Virus record (IMG/VR): IMGVR_UViG_3300044691_000256
Location: 1-60,656 of that record
DNA: 60,656 nt
Reading direction: 5' to 3' (one strand)
DNA from: a virus
Part shown: positions 32,719-40,549 of the stretch, one piece after another
How the letters are laid out: each line of letters starts with the position of its first letter
Numbering within the stretch: position 1 is the first letter of the stretch
Made by a program: the position numbers and the translations under genes
Notes under the pieces: model-generated
Databases searched by the model: none
Told to the model about the DNA's origin: nothing
Seen by the model: the letters and a program-made list of their open reading frames with translations, nothing else

Positions 32719-33797
32719 TTCTCCTCCAGTAATCCCCTAAGCCTGGACCGCAGCTCGGGCACAAACGGTGTATAGTGCTTTTCGGCTACGGCTGTTGTGA
32801 TCCCTAACATTTTGGCTACGTCGTACATGGTGCCGCCGCGCAGCAAAATTGTTACGGCCAGCGTGTCACGAAACCTGTGGGGGCGGCAACCTGGAACTTT
32901 AGCACGGTCTCCCAAAGCGCGGACAAGGTTGTAGAGTTGAGTCCGGGTAGACGCCACGCCGTCTAGGACGAACCCCTCGTCCATCTTCTCCCGCATCAAC
33001 CATCTCACGAGGTACGCTTGGACCGGAATAACGACCTCCTTGCCTGTCTTGAGCATCGTCCGTCGTATCTCTTCGCTGTTGAAGTTGACTTCAGACCATT
33101 TCAGATCCACAGCATCCGACCCACGCAGTCCGGTCCACCGCAGAAGAGTGATAGCAAACTGTTCTTTGTCGGTCGCGCAGGCCGTCATTCGATCCATATC
33201 TTCATCCGTAAAAGGCTGCGTCACACTTCTCTCCGCTGTCGACTTCACTTTCTTGACCGGGTTCGCGCCGACCATATTTTCCTCCTTCGCAAAGCTGAAC
33301 ACCCCGCGTAACAGGTCCATCTCTTTTTCGAGCGCAGCCCCGTTACGGTATTGTGGTTTTGAGGCTGTTTCCGTTTCACGCCGGGAGCGGTATTTTTCCA
33401 TAACAGACTTGGTTATATATGTCAAGGGGGTACTGGCGGCGTTCGGTAGACTCTCTTCGAAGGTCTTGAGGTATCGGTCGTAGGCCCGCGCTGTGGATTT
33501 GGCCCATCCCTTGATGTGCTCTTTCCAATAAATGGACAACAGGTCGCCCCAGGTGCCGAGGGGCCGCACATCTACACCAACATGTCCGCTGAATCTTTTC
33601 CACGTCTGAGGAGGTAAGCTAGGCTCAAGGTCTATCCAGGCTTGACTACGCGGACCATCGGACATGGCAAAGCTGATTCGTGTCGCCAGCCGCTTCGCCG
33701 ACTTAGGATCTGAAGTCCCGAGCGGACCTCGTAAGCGCACCGGGCCAGACACGTAGTCTACGTGGTAGAGGTTGCCGCGCTTGCGAGTGGTGATCAC
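32715..33797 (-). CDS. Second tyrosine recombinase
   Basis: 360 residues. Core-binding domain about 70-175. Catalytic Arg in LLRWTGLRGSDAV (near 225), HRFRDTLAVTILL near 305 and Tyr in EKHYTPF near 342. No attachment repeats are evident beside it. It could resolve phage multimers, catalyse a second integration or be acquired. It lies within an operon of small genes, unlike the integrase at 29925. Confidence 0.88.
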   Translation of the reverse strand: MITTRKRGNLYHVDYVSGPVRLRGPLGTSDPKSAKRLATRISFAMSDGPRSQAWIDLEPSLPPQTWKRFSGHVGVDVRPLGTWGDLLSIYWKEHIKGWAKSTARAYDRYLKTFEESLPNAASTPLTYITKSVMEKYRSRRETETASKPQYRNGAALEKEMDLLRGVFSFAKEENMVGANPVKKVKSTAERSVTQPFTDEDMDRMTACATDKEQFAITLLRWTGLRGSDAVDLKWSEVNFNSEEIRRTMLKTGKEVVIPVQAYLVRWLMREKMDEGFVLDGVASTRTQLYNLVRALGDRAKVPGCRPHRFRDTLAVTILLRGGTMYDVAKMLGITTAVAEKHYTPFVPELRSRLRGLLEEK

Positions 33798-34012
33798 GTC
33801 AAGCTCCCTACCTCTTCCTTAAGGGTGGTGCGCCTATCAGCATAAGCAAACGCGGCCTCCCAAGAATCCCCGTTGAACATGGGGCGAGCGCCTCCTGCTC
33901 CTACTACAAAATCAAAGATACCCGGTGTACCTGCTGTCGATGGTCTGTGAAGTGCAATGGCGTGTCCGCCCCATCGTCTTTGCGCTTCCGTCAACGCTTC
34001 CTCGTGTGTCAT
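33794..34012 (-). CDS. Hypothetical protein
   Basis: 72 residues. The first half (HEEALTEAQRRWG) is a helix followed by a small beta region with conserved-looking Gly and Trp. ATGA-coupled to the second recombinase. Served by the TATAAT promoter at 34036. Confidence 0.65.
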   Translation of the reverse strand: MTHEEALTEAQRRWGGHAIALHRPSTAGTPGIFDFVVGAGGARPMFNGDSWEAAFAYADRRTTLKEEVGSLT

Positions 34013-34035
34013 ATCCCGCTCCTAAATTCAAATCA

Positions 34036-34125
34036 ATTATACCAAGCCCCGCGCTAAAAGCAAGCTAATTCGTCCAGAAAATGGACAACCGGGCCACATA
34101 CGCTAAAGCCATGTCCGCGTCTTAC
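34036..34125 (-). promoter_or_regulatory. Leftward promoter with dispersed site and CGGACATG motif upstream
   Basis: Leftward: motif GCGGACATGGC then GTGGCCCGG (34125-34088), perfect dispersed site (34086-34072), -35 TTGCTT (34058-34063), 16-bp spacer, -10 TATAAT (34036-34041), ribosome site and start at 34012. The same order, motif then site then promoter, is seen at 29.3 kb on the other strand. Probably a regulated promoter for the second recombinase operon. Confidence 0.65.
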
Positions 34126-34168
34126 CCTCCCTTGCTACTTAGTTGATGATGGGGTCGTGGACGGCTGG

Positions 34169-34402
34169 TTACTTGATTGCGGAATGGATTTTGTCCCACA
34201 TTTCTCTGCAATCTCGCATGCTTTGCCGGTGCGTGGGATCATATGACTCGTTTTGAGCCAAGTTGAAGCAAATATTAGACATCATCTGTCCACACTGGTG
34301 GCGGTGCATGAGTTCGTTCCGAACGGTAGCGAATAGTTTTCGCAGTTCCCTATTTTCAGATCTTGCATGGCGAAGCTGTGTTTCCGGCGATTGCTTTCTC
34401 AT
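34169..34402 (-). CDS. Hypothetical helical protein
   Basis: 77 residues, highly charged and helical, possible coiled coil over the first 30 residues. No family recognised. The 156-base gap downstream holds the regulatory element at 34036-34125. Confidence 0.6.
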   Translation of the reverse strand: MRKQSPETQLRHARSENRELRKLFATVRNELMHRHQCGQMMSNICFNLAQNESYDPTHRQSMRDCREMWDKIHSAIK

Positions 34403-35071
34403 CTAGTTCTCCTCTCCTGCATTTGTAGCTACGGGCTTGGCCTTGGGTTCAAGTAGGGAGTCAGCCCATCTGCAAATGAGGCAACGGTCATCACACAGGC
34501 CCAGTCCGGGATAATTGACGCCCTTCTTGCACGTCGATGAGTGGTGTACGCGACTCGGATTTTCTCGGTATTCCTTCACAACCTGCCGCAGGCCCTGGTG
34601 CAACTCCCTTTCTCTCGCTAACTCGATTACTAGCCTATGGTGCGCAATGCCGAATGCCATGATTCTCGCCTCGGCTTCTAATTCAGGCTCGAAATCCGTG
34701 GGCAGTTCTGAATCCACCATCACATACCGAAGCTGCAACTCTTGAAGTTTATTTCTGGTGCGTGCCAGTTCTTCCGCTGTGAATGGGAACCAAGTAGCAA
34801 GACTTGAATCCTCCCGCCACTTCGCTGGGTAATGGCTAAGTTCTCCCTTCAGCCTCTCCCTCTCTGCTTCTGATTGGGCTAGAGATGCGAGAGCGGTGCG
34901 GAGCTCGTCTTCTCTTTGCTTCAATGCCATCCTCCAGCGCTCCAGTCCAGACAGGTAGGGCGGCTGGATCTTGCACGTTTCGTCGCCACCTACAAGGTCG
35001 CAATCGCATACTCCGGGGTTGTGGTTTTGGGCCGGTATATCCAACTCGGGCAGTACCTGCTGTTCACTCAT
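34403..35071 (-). CDS. Hypothetical coiled-coil protein with C-terminal zinc site
   Basis: 222 residues from ATG at 35071, chosen for its GGAGGG site and ATGA overlap with the gene upstream. N-terminal CDCDL then a Cys near residue 36, a central coiled coil (about 45-85), a further helical region, and CKKG with CDDRCLIC near residue 195, which could bind zinc. Confidence 0.6.
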   Translation of the reverse strand: MSEQQVLPELDIPAQNHNPGVCDCDLVGGDETCKIQPPYLSGLERWRMALKQREDELRTALASLAQSEAERERLKGELSHYPAKWREDSSLATWFPFTAEELARTRNKLQELQLRYVMVDSELPTDFEPELEAEARIMAFGIAHHRLVIELARERELHQGLRQVVKEYRENPSRVHHSSTCKKGVNYPGLGLCDDRCLICRWADSLLEPKAKPVATNAGEEN

Positions 35072-35190
35072 CGTCCCTCCGCTAGCAGTTGTAGAATCAG
35101 TTTTAGGACTAGGTAGGTCACCGCAAAGAATATCCCCGTTGCCACTATTGCGCCCACGACTATCTTTACTAGGTTCATCACTCGTTCCAT
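35068..35190 (-). CDS. Single-helix membrane peptide
   Basis: 40 residues. Residues 6-37 are hydrophobic (KIVVGAIVATGIFFAVTYLV onward). GGAGGG before the ATG and ATGA at the end. Unknown role. Confidence 0.65.
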   Translation of the reverse strand: MERVMNLVKIVVGAIVATGIFFAVTYLVLKLILQLLAEGR

Positions 35191-35345
35191 CGTCCCTCCG
35201 CTGCTTCAAATGTGATTCGCTGGTGCCTAACACCGCAGACTAGTTCGTTGCGTTCATGCCAACACTTAGGGCAGCCGTTTGTGTATTCGGCATAGACTGC
35301 ACCACACTCTGGATTCTCACAAACCCAACCTTGTAAATGCTCCAT
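35178..35345 (-). CDS. Small zinc ribbon protein
   Basis: 55 residues. CENPEC at about 9-14 and CPKC at about 25-28 make a compact zinc ribbon. GGAGG precedes the ATG. Confidence 0.7.
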   Translation of the reverse strand: MEHLQGWVCENPECGAVYAEYTNGCPKCWHERNELVCGVRHQRITFEAAEGRWNE

Positions 35346-35355
35346 CGTTCCTCCG

Positions 35356-35532
35356 TCATGCTTGGCTGCGCTCTTCTTTGATGGCTTCTCTCAACGTGTA
35401 TCCCTCTTTGAGGTATTGCTCCCATACTTCCTTAGGTGTCTGCCTCACGAGGTCGTCAAACAGGTTGTCATAGAATGCTGGATTTTCGTTCGCGTATGTA
35501 ATTTCGTCATGTATGGGTGATTTAGTCTTCAT
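35356..35532 (-). CDS. Hypothetical acidic protein
   Basis: 58 residues from ATG at 35532 with GAGG upstream. Acidic and helical with Tyr and Asn. No family recognised. Confidence 0.55.
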   Translation of the reverse strand: MKTKSPIHDEITYANENPAFYDNLFDDLVRQTPKEVWEQYLKEGYTLREAIKEERSQA

Positions 35533-35998
35533 GGGTGGCCTCGGCATAGATCGCATCCACTATGGGTGCCAATCGTTTCAGGCACCTCATACACTTCCCC
35601 GCAACCGAATCGTTTTCATCCATGAACAGGTCAAGCGTCCAGCCGTAGTGCGGAACGATGCCACACGCAGAGCCAACTCTTTTGAGCTTCAATTCTTTTA
35701 ATGATCCGTTCGGTTCGGCCACAACCGCATGAAATTTCCACGCGGAGCGGCCAGCATTAAAGCCCGCCGAAGGTAGATCGGGGTTGGTTTCGCAGTTCAG
35801 CCATTGATAGCCTGCAGGTGTGGGCGTTTTCCCGTAAATCTCTCGGTCGCGCTCTCGCCGCTGCATATTAGTTTTATTACGTTCGGCTATTTTGGCGTTC
35901 AGTTCGGGCAATGATCGGTTGTAGTCATCGACCCATTTACGGCGCAAGGACTCCGACCACAAGAAGAAACCTTTGGGTAATTGAGGTTTACGGCTCAT
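35522..35998 (-). CDS. Hypothetical protein
   Basis: 158 residues. A charged N-terminal helix (MSRKPQLPKGFF onward) leads to a domain with CMRCLKRL near residue 137, maybe zinc-binding. No family recognised. Confidence 0.6.
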   Translation of the reverse strand: MSRKPQLPKGFFLWSESLRRKWVDDYNRSLPELNAKIAERNKTNMQRRERDREIYGKTPTPAGYQWLNCETNPDLPSAGFNAGRSAWKFHAVVAEPNGSLKELKLKRVGSACGIVPHYGWTLDLFMDENDSVAGKCMRCLKRLAPIVDAIYAEATHED

Positions 35999-37270
35999 CT
36001 ATTTGGCCTTCCCTTCTATGTGGTCCAACAGTCGCAGTATGGCATCAGGCGAGGCCGCATGGATGTATGCCCGCTTACGCGAGTCCGTTACGGTATATCT
36101 ATAGCGCCAATCCCAATCGTCTTCGGATGCCTCTTTTGCTGCTTTGGCAAATTCCCGCAAACTCCCCATCAATAGCTCCATCTCGGCTGTCCTCTCCGGT
36201 ACTGGGGTCTCCAGCGCGGCGTGTGCTATCGGGGCGAGTCTATGGTAGGTCTCGGTTGGGAGTTCATTAATATGCGGCATGATTGCAAGCAATGCGGCCC
36301 GTAACCCGTTGGCGGATGTCTTGGTATCAAGTTCATTGCAACTCTGAATATGCCCATGAGGTAGTGAGCAGTTTTCGTAGTCACAGTGCCACTGTGTCCT
36401 CTCCTCTACTGCAGGCTTGTTTTCACGGAATGCGGCCAGTTCTGATTCGGACTCTTCAGCTCTCTTCCTCCATGCAGCGTGCATAGCCTGTTCTGTCTGA
36501 AGCATGACCCGCCAGCGCAATCCGCAGGTACAGCTTCCCCCGGCATCGTATCCATGCACATCCTTCCACGCAGCACAGTTGCGCTTATGATCTAGCTCCT
36601 CTACTGGTGCATCAGCGGAGGGACGGAGACGCTTGTTTTCAGCCCCTAGGCGGACAACTTCATCTAAGAGTGTGCTGTAGTTGTCCAATGCCACTTGCAG
36701 AGGCGGCAACTCCTCGGGTGACTCTAGGGCTTCCGGTTTGGGTAGCTTGGCGGATGACCCTAGCGGGGCATAGGATTTCGGCATAAATCCCGTACACATG
36801 CAGGGCTTACCTTCGCCAACTCCAGCAAAAATCCTAAGATGCGCCATGCAACACGAGTTGAACTCATCTTCCCATTCGTGAACGGATACACTATGACCGC
36901 ATATGCAATTCTCTGAAGCGAAGGACTTCGCATAAGCCGGGGAAGAAGGCTTGGCGCAATACCAGCCAGCTCTTAGTCTTTCCTGACCCAAGCAAGGGGA
37001 CGCGCCACATAGGCATTTTCTTAGTAACGCCTGCTCGGCACTCATCCCATCTTCTACGGCAATGTACGATTTTGGTTCAGCAACATGCTCCCCATCCGCA
37101 CACTGCTGATGTAGGCCGCTGCCAAACTCAGCGACGTGGAGCCATTTGCCCTGACGCCAATGGATTACGCACCCACACCAGCAACACGGCGGATACCACG
37201 TCCACGGCTTTTGGGGGTCGCTTCCTTCCATCCGTACTGGCATCCCACCTTCTACGGTCTTAGTGTTCAT
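35999..37270 (-). CDS. Large cysteine-rich protein, multiple zinc-knuckle-like motifs
   Basis: 423 residues from ATG at 37270 with GGAG. The first 180 residues carry many Cys pairs (CCWCGC, CLCGASPC, CICGHSV, CMCTGF) set between His and Trp, and CTCGLRW lies near 255. A coiled coil follows, then a helical C-terminal domain. The repeated C-x-C-G units might be tandem zinc knuckles binding nucleic acid or protein. No family recognised. Confidence 0.6.
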   Translation of the reverse strand: MNTKTVEGGMPVRMEGSDPQKPWTWYPPCCWCGCVIHWRQGKWLHVAEFGSGLHQQCADGEHVAEPKSYIAVEDGMSAEQALLRKCLCGASPCLGQERLRAGWYCAKPSSPAYAKSFASENCICGHSVSVHEWEDEFNSCCMAHLRIFAGVGEGKPCMCTGFMPKSYAPLGSSAKLPKPEALESPEELPPLQVALDNYSTLLDEVVRLGAENKRLRPSADAPVEELDHKRNCAAWKDVHGYDAGGSCTCGLRWRVMLQTEQAMHAAWRKRAEESESELAAFRENKPAVEERTQWHCDYENCSLPHGHIQSCNELDTKTSANGLRAALLAIMPHINELPTETYHRLAPIAHAALETPVPERTAEMELLMGSLREFAKAAKEASEDDWDWRYRYTVTDSRKRAYIHAASPDAILRLLDHIEGKAK

Positions 37271-37502
37271 AAATTGTCTCCAGTTCTTCAATAAACTTCT
37301 CGCGGGGCATCACCTTGCAATTCCCAATAATGTTCGCCATGACTTCACAAGCTGCCTCGGATTCGCCGCGCCAATGAATCCCCGCATCGCTTATGAACAC
37401 TACGATGTGGCTAGTGTTTACAGCCTTCACCTGCTCAATGAGCGGCTTTAGTTCGCTTGCGGTCCCATCTTCTACGCTAAGGGGTTTCACTGATTTATTC
37501 AT
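37260..37502 (-). CDS. Hypothetical protein
   Basis: 80 residues, ATG at 37502 after GGAGG. A predicted alpha/beta core around IVVFISDAGIHWRG. No family recognised. Confidence 0.6.
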   Translation of the reverse strand: MNKSVKPLSVEDGTASELKPLIEQVKAVNTSHIVVFISDAGIHWRGESEAACEVMANIIGNCKVMPREKFIEELETIYEH

Positions 37503-37744
37503 TGACGGCCTCCGAAAACTGGCATCACGACGGCATTCAGTTCCCATTGGTTATGGTTCAATGGGTTCTTCCAAGGAACATAAACAGCGCCGCAACCTTC
37601 TGGGCAGTTGAACGGCTTCATGCCATCTTTGACTTCTAGTGTTAGATCGCCTTCAGCGCCGCATTCTTCGCACTCACATGCGAACTCAAAGACAATGTTC
37701 ACCAGATCGGCATAGGTTGCTACGTTCTTAGCCTGTGTTCTCAT
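37499..37744 (-). CDS. Zinc ribbon protein
   Basis: 81 residues with CECEECG near 23-29 and CPEGCG near 47-52. ATGA-coupled to the following gene. Confidence 0.65.
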   Translation of the reverse strand: MRTQAKNVATYADLVNIVFEFACECEECGAEGDLTLEVKDGMKPFNCPEGCGAVYVPWKNPLNHNQWELNAVVMPVFGGRQ

Positions 37745-37775
37745 TACTTGCTCTCCCCTAGAGGTGGAAATTGGG

Positions 37776-37982
37776 CTACTTGGTTACATGCGGTGCTGGC
37801 AATTTTCCTTCAGCTATGCGGCGTTCCAAGAACCTCTTCGCTTCACGCCACGCCTTCGCTCGACTTGACGTTCCATAGGCTAGATAGCGGTCATTGTAGT
37901 CATCATCGATGCAGTGATGTCCCGCTAGGTTCATATACCGGGCCTGCGGAATTACGTGCAGCACGAAACTCCTGTCGCTCAT
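37776..37982 (-). CDS. Hypothetical protein
   Basis: 68 residues from ATG at 37982 with AAAGGGAG; an alternative TTG lies seven codons upstream. Aromatic and basic, no recognised family. Confidence 0.55.
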   Translation of the reverse strand: MSDRSFVLHVIPQARYMNLAGHHCIDDDYNDRYLAYGTSSRAKAWREAKRFLERRIAEGKLPAPHVTK

Positions 37983-38013
37983 AATCTCCCTTTCAGTTAT
38001 CAAGAATGGTGGT

Positions 38014-38181
38014 CTACTCTGCTTCGTCTTTGATCTGATCCAGCTTCTTCCCAGTGAAGGTCTGCCAATTATGATCCCCGCCGTTCGCGCAATTTCCCAG
38101 GGTTACTATGTCCTTAGCTACAGCAACAGGGAGCGTTGCCACGTTGATTGCGGTTGCTACGATCTTGCCGAATAATCCCAT
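38014..38181 (-). CDS. Small phage protein
   Basis: 55 residues beginning MGLFGKIVATAINVATLPVA, an amphipathic helix start common in small phage or prophage proteins of unknown function. GGAGG precedes the ATG. Confidence 0.65.
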   Translation of the reverse strand: MGLFGKIVATAINVATLPVAVAKDIVTLGNCANGGDHNWQTFTGKKLDQIKDEAE

Positions 38182-38199
38182 AATTCCTCCGTTTGTGGT

Positions 38200-38427
38200 C
38201 TACTCTGCTTCAGGTGGGGCGGTGGTGCGCCAACCATCCAATGTCTGACTTAAAAGTGTAGCAGCGCAGCTAACTCCACAAATGTGTTTCAGCCGGGTAT
38301 CGCCGGTTTCGTGGTCTTCCCAAGGTTTGAAGGTTATTCCACCAGTTGCGGACGCGGACATTAACCAATGATTACTCGGCCCGCGAAGGACTCCGCACTG
38401 GTCACACTTGAATGCATCAACTCGCAC
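38200..38427 (-). CDS. Zinc-binding protein
   Basis: 75 residues from GTG. CDQCG at 8-12 and CGVSC near 50 make a zinc site. The start overlaps the preceding small gene by 11 bases. Confidence 0.6.
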   Translation of the reverse strand: MRVDAFKCDQCGVLRGPSNHWLMSASATGGITFKPWEDHETGDTRLKHICGVSCAATLLSQTLDGWRTTAPPEAE

Positions 38428-38542
38428 GTTTCGACTCCTTGGGGATCGCTTGCGGACATAGATAAAGCCTGGGGCGCGGGGTCCGGTCGTCCATTTTCTG
38501 GACAGGCTTGGTGATGAATCTAAATTCTATGGTTAGTTTCAT
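38417..38542 (-). CDS. Small protein sharing its VQKMD segment with the methyltransferase end
   Basis: 41 residues beginning MKLTIEFRFITKPVQKMD. An ATGA overlap with the gene upstream supports translation. A 33-bp stretch including the dispersed site (38489) is identical to the 3' end of the methyltransferase gene at 2884, so one is a copy of the other. The remainder is basic and unlike the methyltransferase. The CATGTCCGC-like motif lies within it. Confidence 0.5.
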   Translation of the reverse strand: MKLTIEFRFITKPVQKMDDRTPRPRLYLCPQAIPKESKRAS

Positions 38543-38727
38543 TTGCTAGCCTCTCGTCTTTCTAGTTCCGCTTGAATACGGGGGATTCTTTGATCTATCG
38601 TTTCGACAGCATCTGCATCAGCCCAGTCGTTTCCTCGTCCAGCCTGCGCACACTTCTCCAATGCGCCCAAAACAATCATCAGTTGGACGGCGGAGTAACG
38701 GTTAACTGGTTTCATTATCTTTTTCAT
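38539..38727 (-). CDS. Hypothetical helical protein
   Basis: 62 residues from ATG at 38727 (AAGG site, ATGA overlap with the gene upstream). Helical with a long acidic-basic tail. No family recognised. Confidence 0.6.
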   Translation of the reverse strand: MKKIMKPVNRYSAVQLMIVLGALEKCAQAGRGNDWADADAVETIDQRIPRIQAELERREASK

Positions 38728-38903
38728 GCCTGCCTTGTGTTCCCATGTTTCAGAGGAGAGCACGGTCCACTATGATTTATTTCCAATCCACAAAAACAGG
38801 GTTCCATCGAAAAGGTCTCACATATGCAGTCTTCACAGTCTCTGCCGCAGATATTCGGGTCGCAGGGACAAGGATGAGTGTGCGGTGCCGCAGAGATTTT
38901 CAT
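38724..38903 (-). CDS. Cysteine-rich mini-protein
   Basis: 59 residues with 10 cysteines (CPCDPNICGRDCEDCICE, then CFCG and a further Cys). ATGA overlaps at both ends strongly support translation. It resembles a metal-binding or disulfide-rich peptide. No family recognised. Confidence 0.6.
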   Translation of the reverse strand: MKISAAPHTHPCPCDPNICGRDCEDCICETFSMEPCFCGLEINHSGPCSPLKHGNTRQA

Positions 38904-39133
38904 GTCCGCTTCTTCGCATTCTTCTCTCGTCTAGCAGCCTCAACAGCCTGTTTCACGGCCAGGTCATAAACCGAGGCCCAGCTAATCTCGTACCCCGACC
39001 GCATACCCTTAAGGCGGACAACGGCATGATAGGGGTGAGCTTCCAGCAGGATTTCGCGGTTGCGCCCGGACTCACGCTTGCATTCCGATGTCTCGATCCG
39101 TAGCCGCGACCGTCTTTCGCTTAGAGCTGTCAT
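38900..39133 (-). CDS. Hypothetical helical protein
   Basis: 77 residues from ATG at 39133 with AAGGTGG before it; the frame remains open upstream through the leader RNA. Arg-rich start, then a beta-like stretch and an Ala/Lys helix. A recurrent small-phage-protein style, function unknown. Confidence 0.6.
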   Translation of the reverse strand: MTALSERRSRLRIETSECKRESGRNREILLEAHPYHAVVRLKGMRSGYEISWASVYDLAVKQAVEAARREKNAKKRT

Positions 39134-39276
39134 CGCGCCACCACCTTGAAAATCTCGTAAAACAACACAGCCCAGAACCCCGCCCCGCTCAGCAGAACCA
39201 GGATTACAGGCAGATTGATCTTGTGGTGGGTCTTTACTCCGAGGTTCTGACGATCCAAGCTTTCGTACATAAACAT
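39130..39276 (-). CDS. Small membrane protein behind structured leader
   Basis: 48 residues with a hydrophobic helix at about 20-43 (INLPVILVLLSGAGFWAVLF). GGAGG before the ATG. It is the first gene after the long structured leader RNA, so its expression may be controlled by that RNA. Confidence 0.65.
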   Translation of the reverse strand: MFMYESLDRQNLGVKTHHKINLPVILVLLSGAGFWAVLFYEIFKVVAR

Positions 39277-39460
39277 GTTTCCTCCAGTACAGCGGACATG
39301 TTGTTGATTCTGTGGCGGTTGTGCAAATTCGTAGAACCATTGGCGTGCTCACGCGAGAATCAGTTTGCCCACAAATGTGGTGCTGTCCTCTTAGGTCTTA
39401 CGGCTATCGGGGTTGTAATAAGACCCGGCCTTGTGAGCACACCAATCGTCCTACGAATCT
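39277..39460 (-). ncRNA. Structured 5' leader RNA with a 26-bp closing stem
   Basis: The transcript from the promoter at 39467-39494 begins with an arm (39433-39458) that pairs with 39327-39352 over 26 positions with only one mismatch and two G-U wobbles. Inside are a 7-bp helix (39419-39425 with 39394-39400) and a short CCACA/TGTGG hairpin (39369-39380), giving a three-way junction. It is followed by CATGTCCGC, a GGAGG site and the membrane gene. A related element lies at 45413-45496. Confidence 0.6.
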
Positions 39461-39466
39461 ACGATG

Positions 39467-39494
39467 ATTATACACAAGACGAAACAGTTGTCAA
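39467..39494 (-). promoter_or_regulatory. Strong leftward promoter of the structured leader
   Basis: -35 TTGACA (39489-39494), 16-bp spacer, -10 TATAAT (39467-39472), both consensus. A dispersed site (39504-39518) lies ten bases upstream of the -35. Confidence 0.85.
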
Positions 39495-39517
39495 TATCCA
39501 CTCGTCCAGAAAATGGA

Positions 39518-39796
39518 TTATTTAACCCGGACCAGCCGGTGAACTGGCTTTCCATGTTCGATACAGTAGACACAATCCAGGCAGACATCCCGCAAGACTG
39601 TGGCCCCAGACTCCCTCCATTCAGCCGAGAGTTCTACTCTGATCCCCGGCCCGGCTCCACATATTTCGCAATCGTGTTTGGAGAAGAAAGGTTTGAGCGG
39701 TTCGTCTATCTCGTCTACCGCTCTTTGGACATCTCTGGTTTTGGAAGTGAACGAATCTACCTTCTTGCAATATTTTGTAAGCGCGCTGTAAGGCAT
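39518..39796 (-). CDS. Zinc ribbon protein
   Basis: 92 residues. CEICG near 43 and CLDCVYC near 73 form a zinc site; basic C-terminus. The dispersed site at 39504 adjoins its stop codon. Confidence 0.65.
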   Translation of the reverse strand: MPYSALTKYCKKVDSFTSKTRDVQRAVDEIDEPLKPFFSKHDCEICGAGPGIRVELSAEWRESGATVLRDVCLDCVYCIEHGKPVHRLVRVK

Positions 39797-39826
39797 TACA
39801 ACCTCCTTTGAAATGTCGTGCCGAGG

Positions 39827-40021
39827 CTAGGCCGCTTTGTCCAGAAAATGGACAGGTTTGGCCCGATCCCCGAAATTCAGGGTACGAATGTAATCCCGAT
39901 TAACTTTTACTTGGTGCCAGTTGCGGATGATAGAGGCCCGTGTTCCCGGCTCGGCTAAGGATGCCCGAACGAATAAGTTCTCTAGGTGGTATCGGCAGTA
40001 ACGGAGTGCTTCAGTTTTCAA
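39827..40021 (-). CDS. Hypothetical protein
   Basis: 64 residues, helical, basic. The dispersed site (39839) lies near its end in antisense orientation and reads VHFLD. No family recognised. Confidence 0.6.
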   Translation of the reverse strand: MKTEALRYCRYHLENLFVRASLAEPGTRASIIRNWHQVKVNRDYIRTLNFGDRAKPVHFLDKAA

Positions 40022-40032
40022 CGTACTTCCTT

Positions 40033-40227
40033 TCAGATGGTTACAGCGGTTTTTACTTCAATCCGGCCCGACATCCGAGCCAACAACGCACAGTGTCCGC
40101 AGAGGTACCAGAACGGCGCGGCTCCGTTGTTCATTCCGGTAGTGGCGGGCCAATCGCAGCAGTCGCACACAATCCGGTCTGATTCGTTCTTTATCGAGTA
40201 GTCACTGGTGAAGAAGTTGTTAGACAT
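40033..40227 (-). CDS. Zinc-binding protein
   Basis: 64 residues from ATG at 40227 with AAGGA. CDCCDW near residue 21 and CGHC near 43 suggest a zinc ribbon. Confidence 0.6.
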   Translation of the reverse strand: MSNNFFTSDYSIKNESDRIVCDCCDWPATTGMNNGAAPFWYLCGHCALLARMSGRIEVKTAVTI

Positions 40228-40549
40228 GTTGGTTCCTTTTCCACTCAAACCACCCCAATGCTTGAGAGATGGTTTCGTAGAGGCCGCCAAAACTACGGCC
40301 ATCGCTAACCTGCCAGCCGTCGAATGTGTAGTGATTGGAGCAATGCCCTTTTGGAAGCCACTGGATGACGCGGTATTGCTGCGGGTTGTCAGCAGGAGCT
40401 ATGCACAACGCGGGCAGCCATTCTTGACGTTCCATATCTCCAGCCTTTACTTTGATGGCCTTGTCCAGATAACGGACAACAGTGAATCCGGCACGGTCCA
40501 AGGCGGCGAGATGTGATTCAGGTAAAGCGACCACTACAGGTTTTTTCAT
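40220..40549 (-). CDS. Hypothetical protein
   Basis: 109 residues, mixed alpha/beta, with Trp-rich C-terminal half. A diverged dispersed site (40463) reads VRYLD. ATGA-coupled to the gene before it. Confidence 0.65.
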   Translation of the reverse strand: MKKPVVVALPESHLAALDRAGFTVVRYLDKAIKVKAGDMERQEWLPALCIAPADNPQQYRVIQWLPKGHCSNHYTFDGWQVSDGRSFGGLYETISQALGWFEWKRNQHV

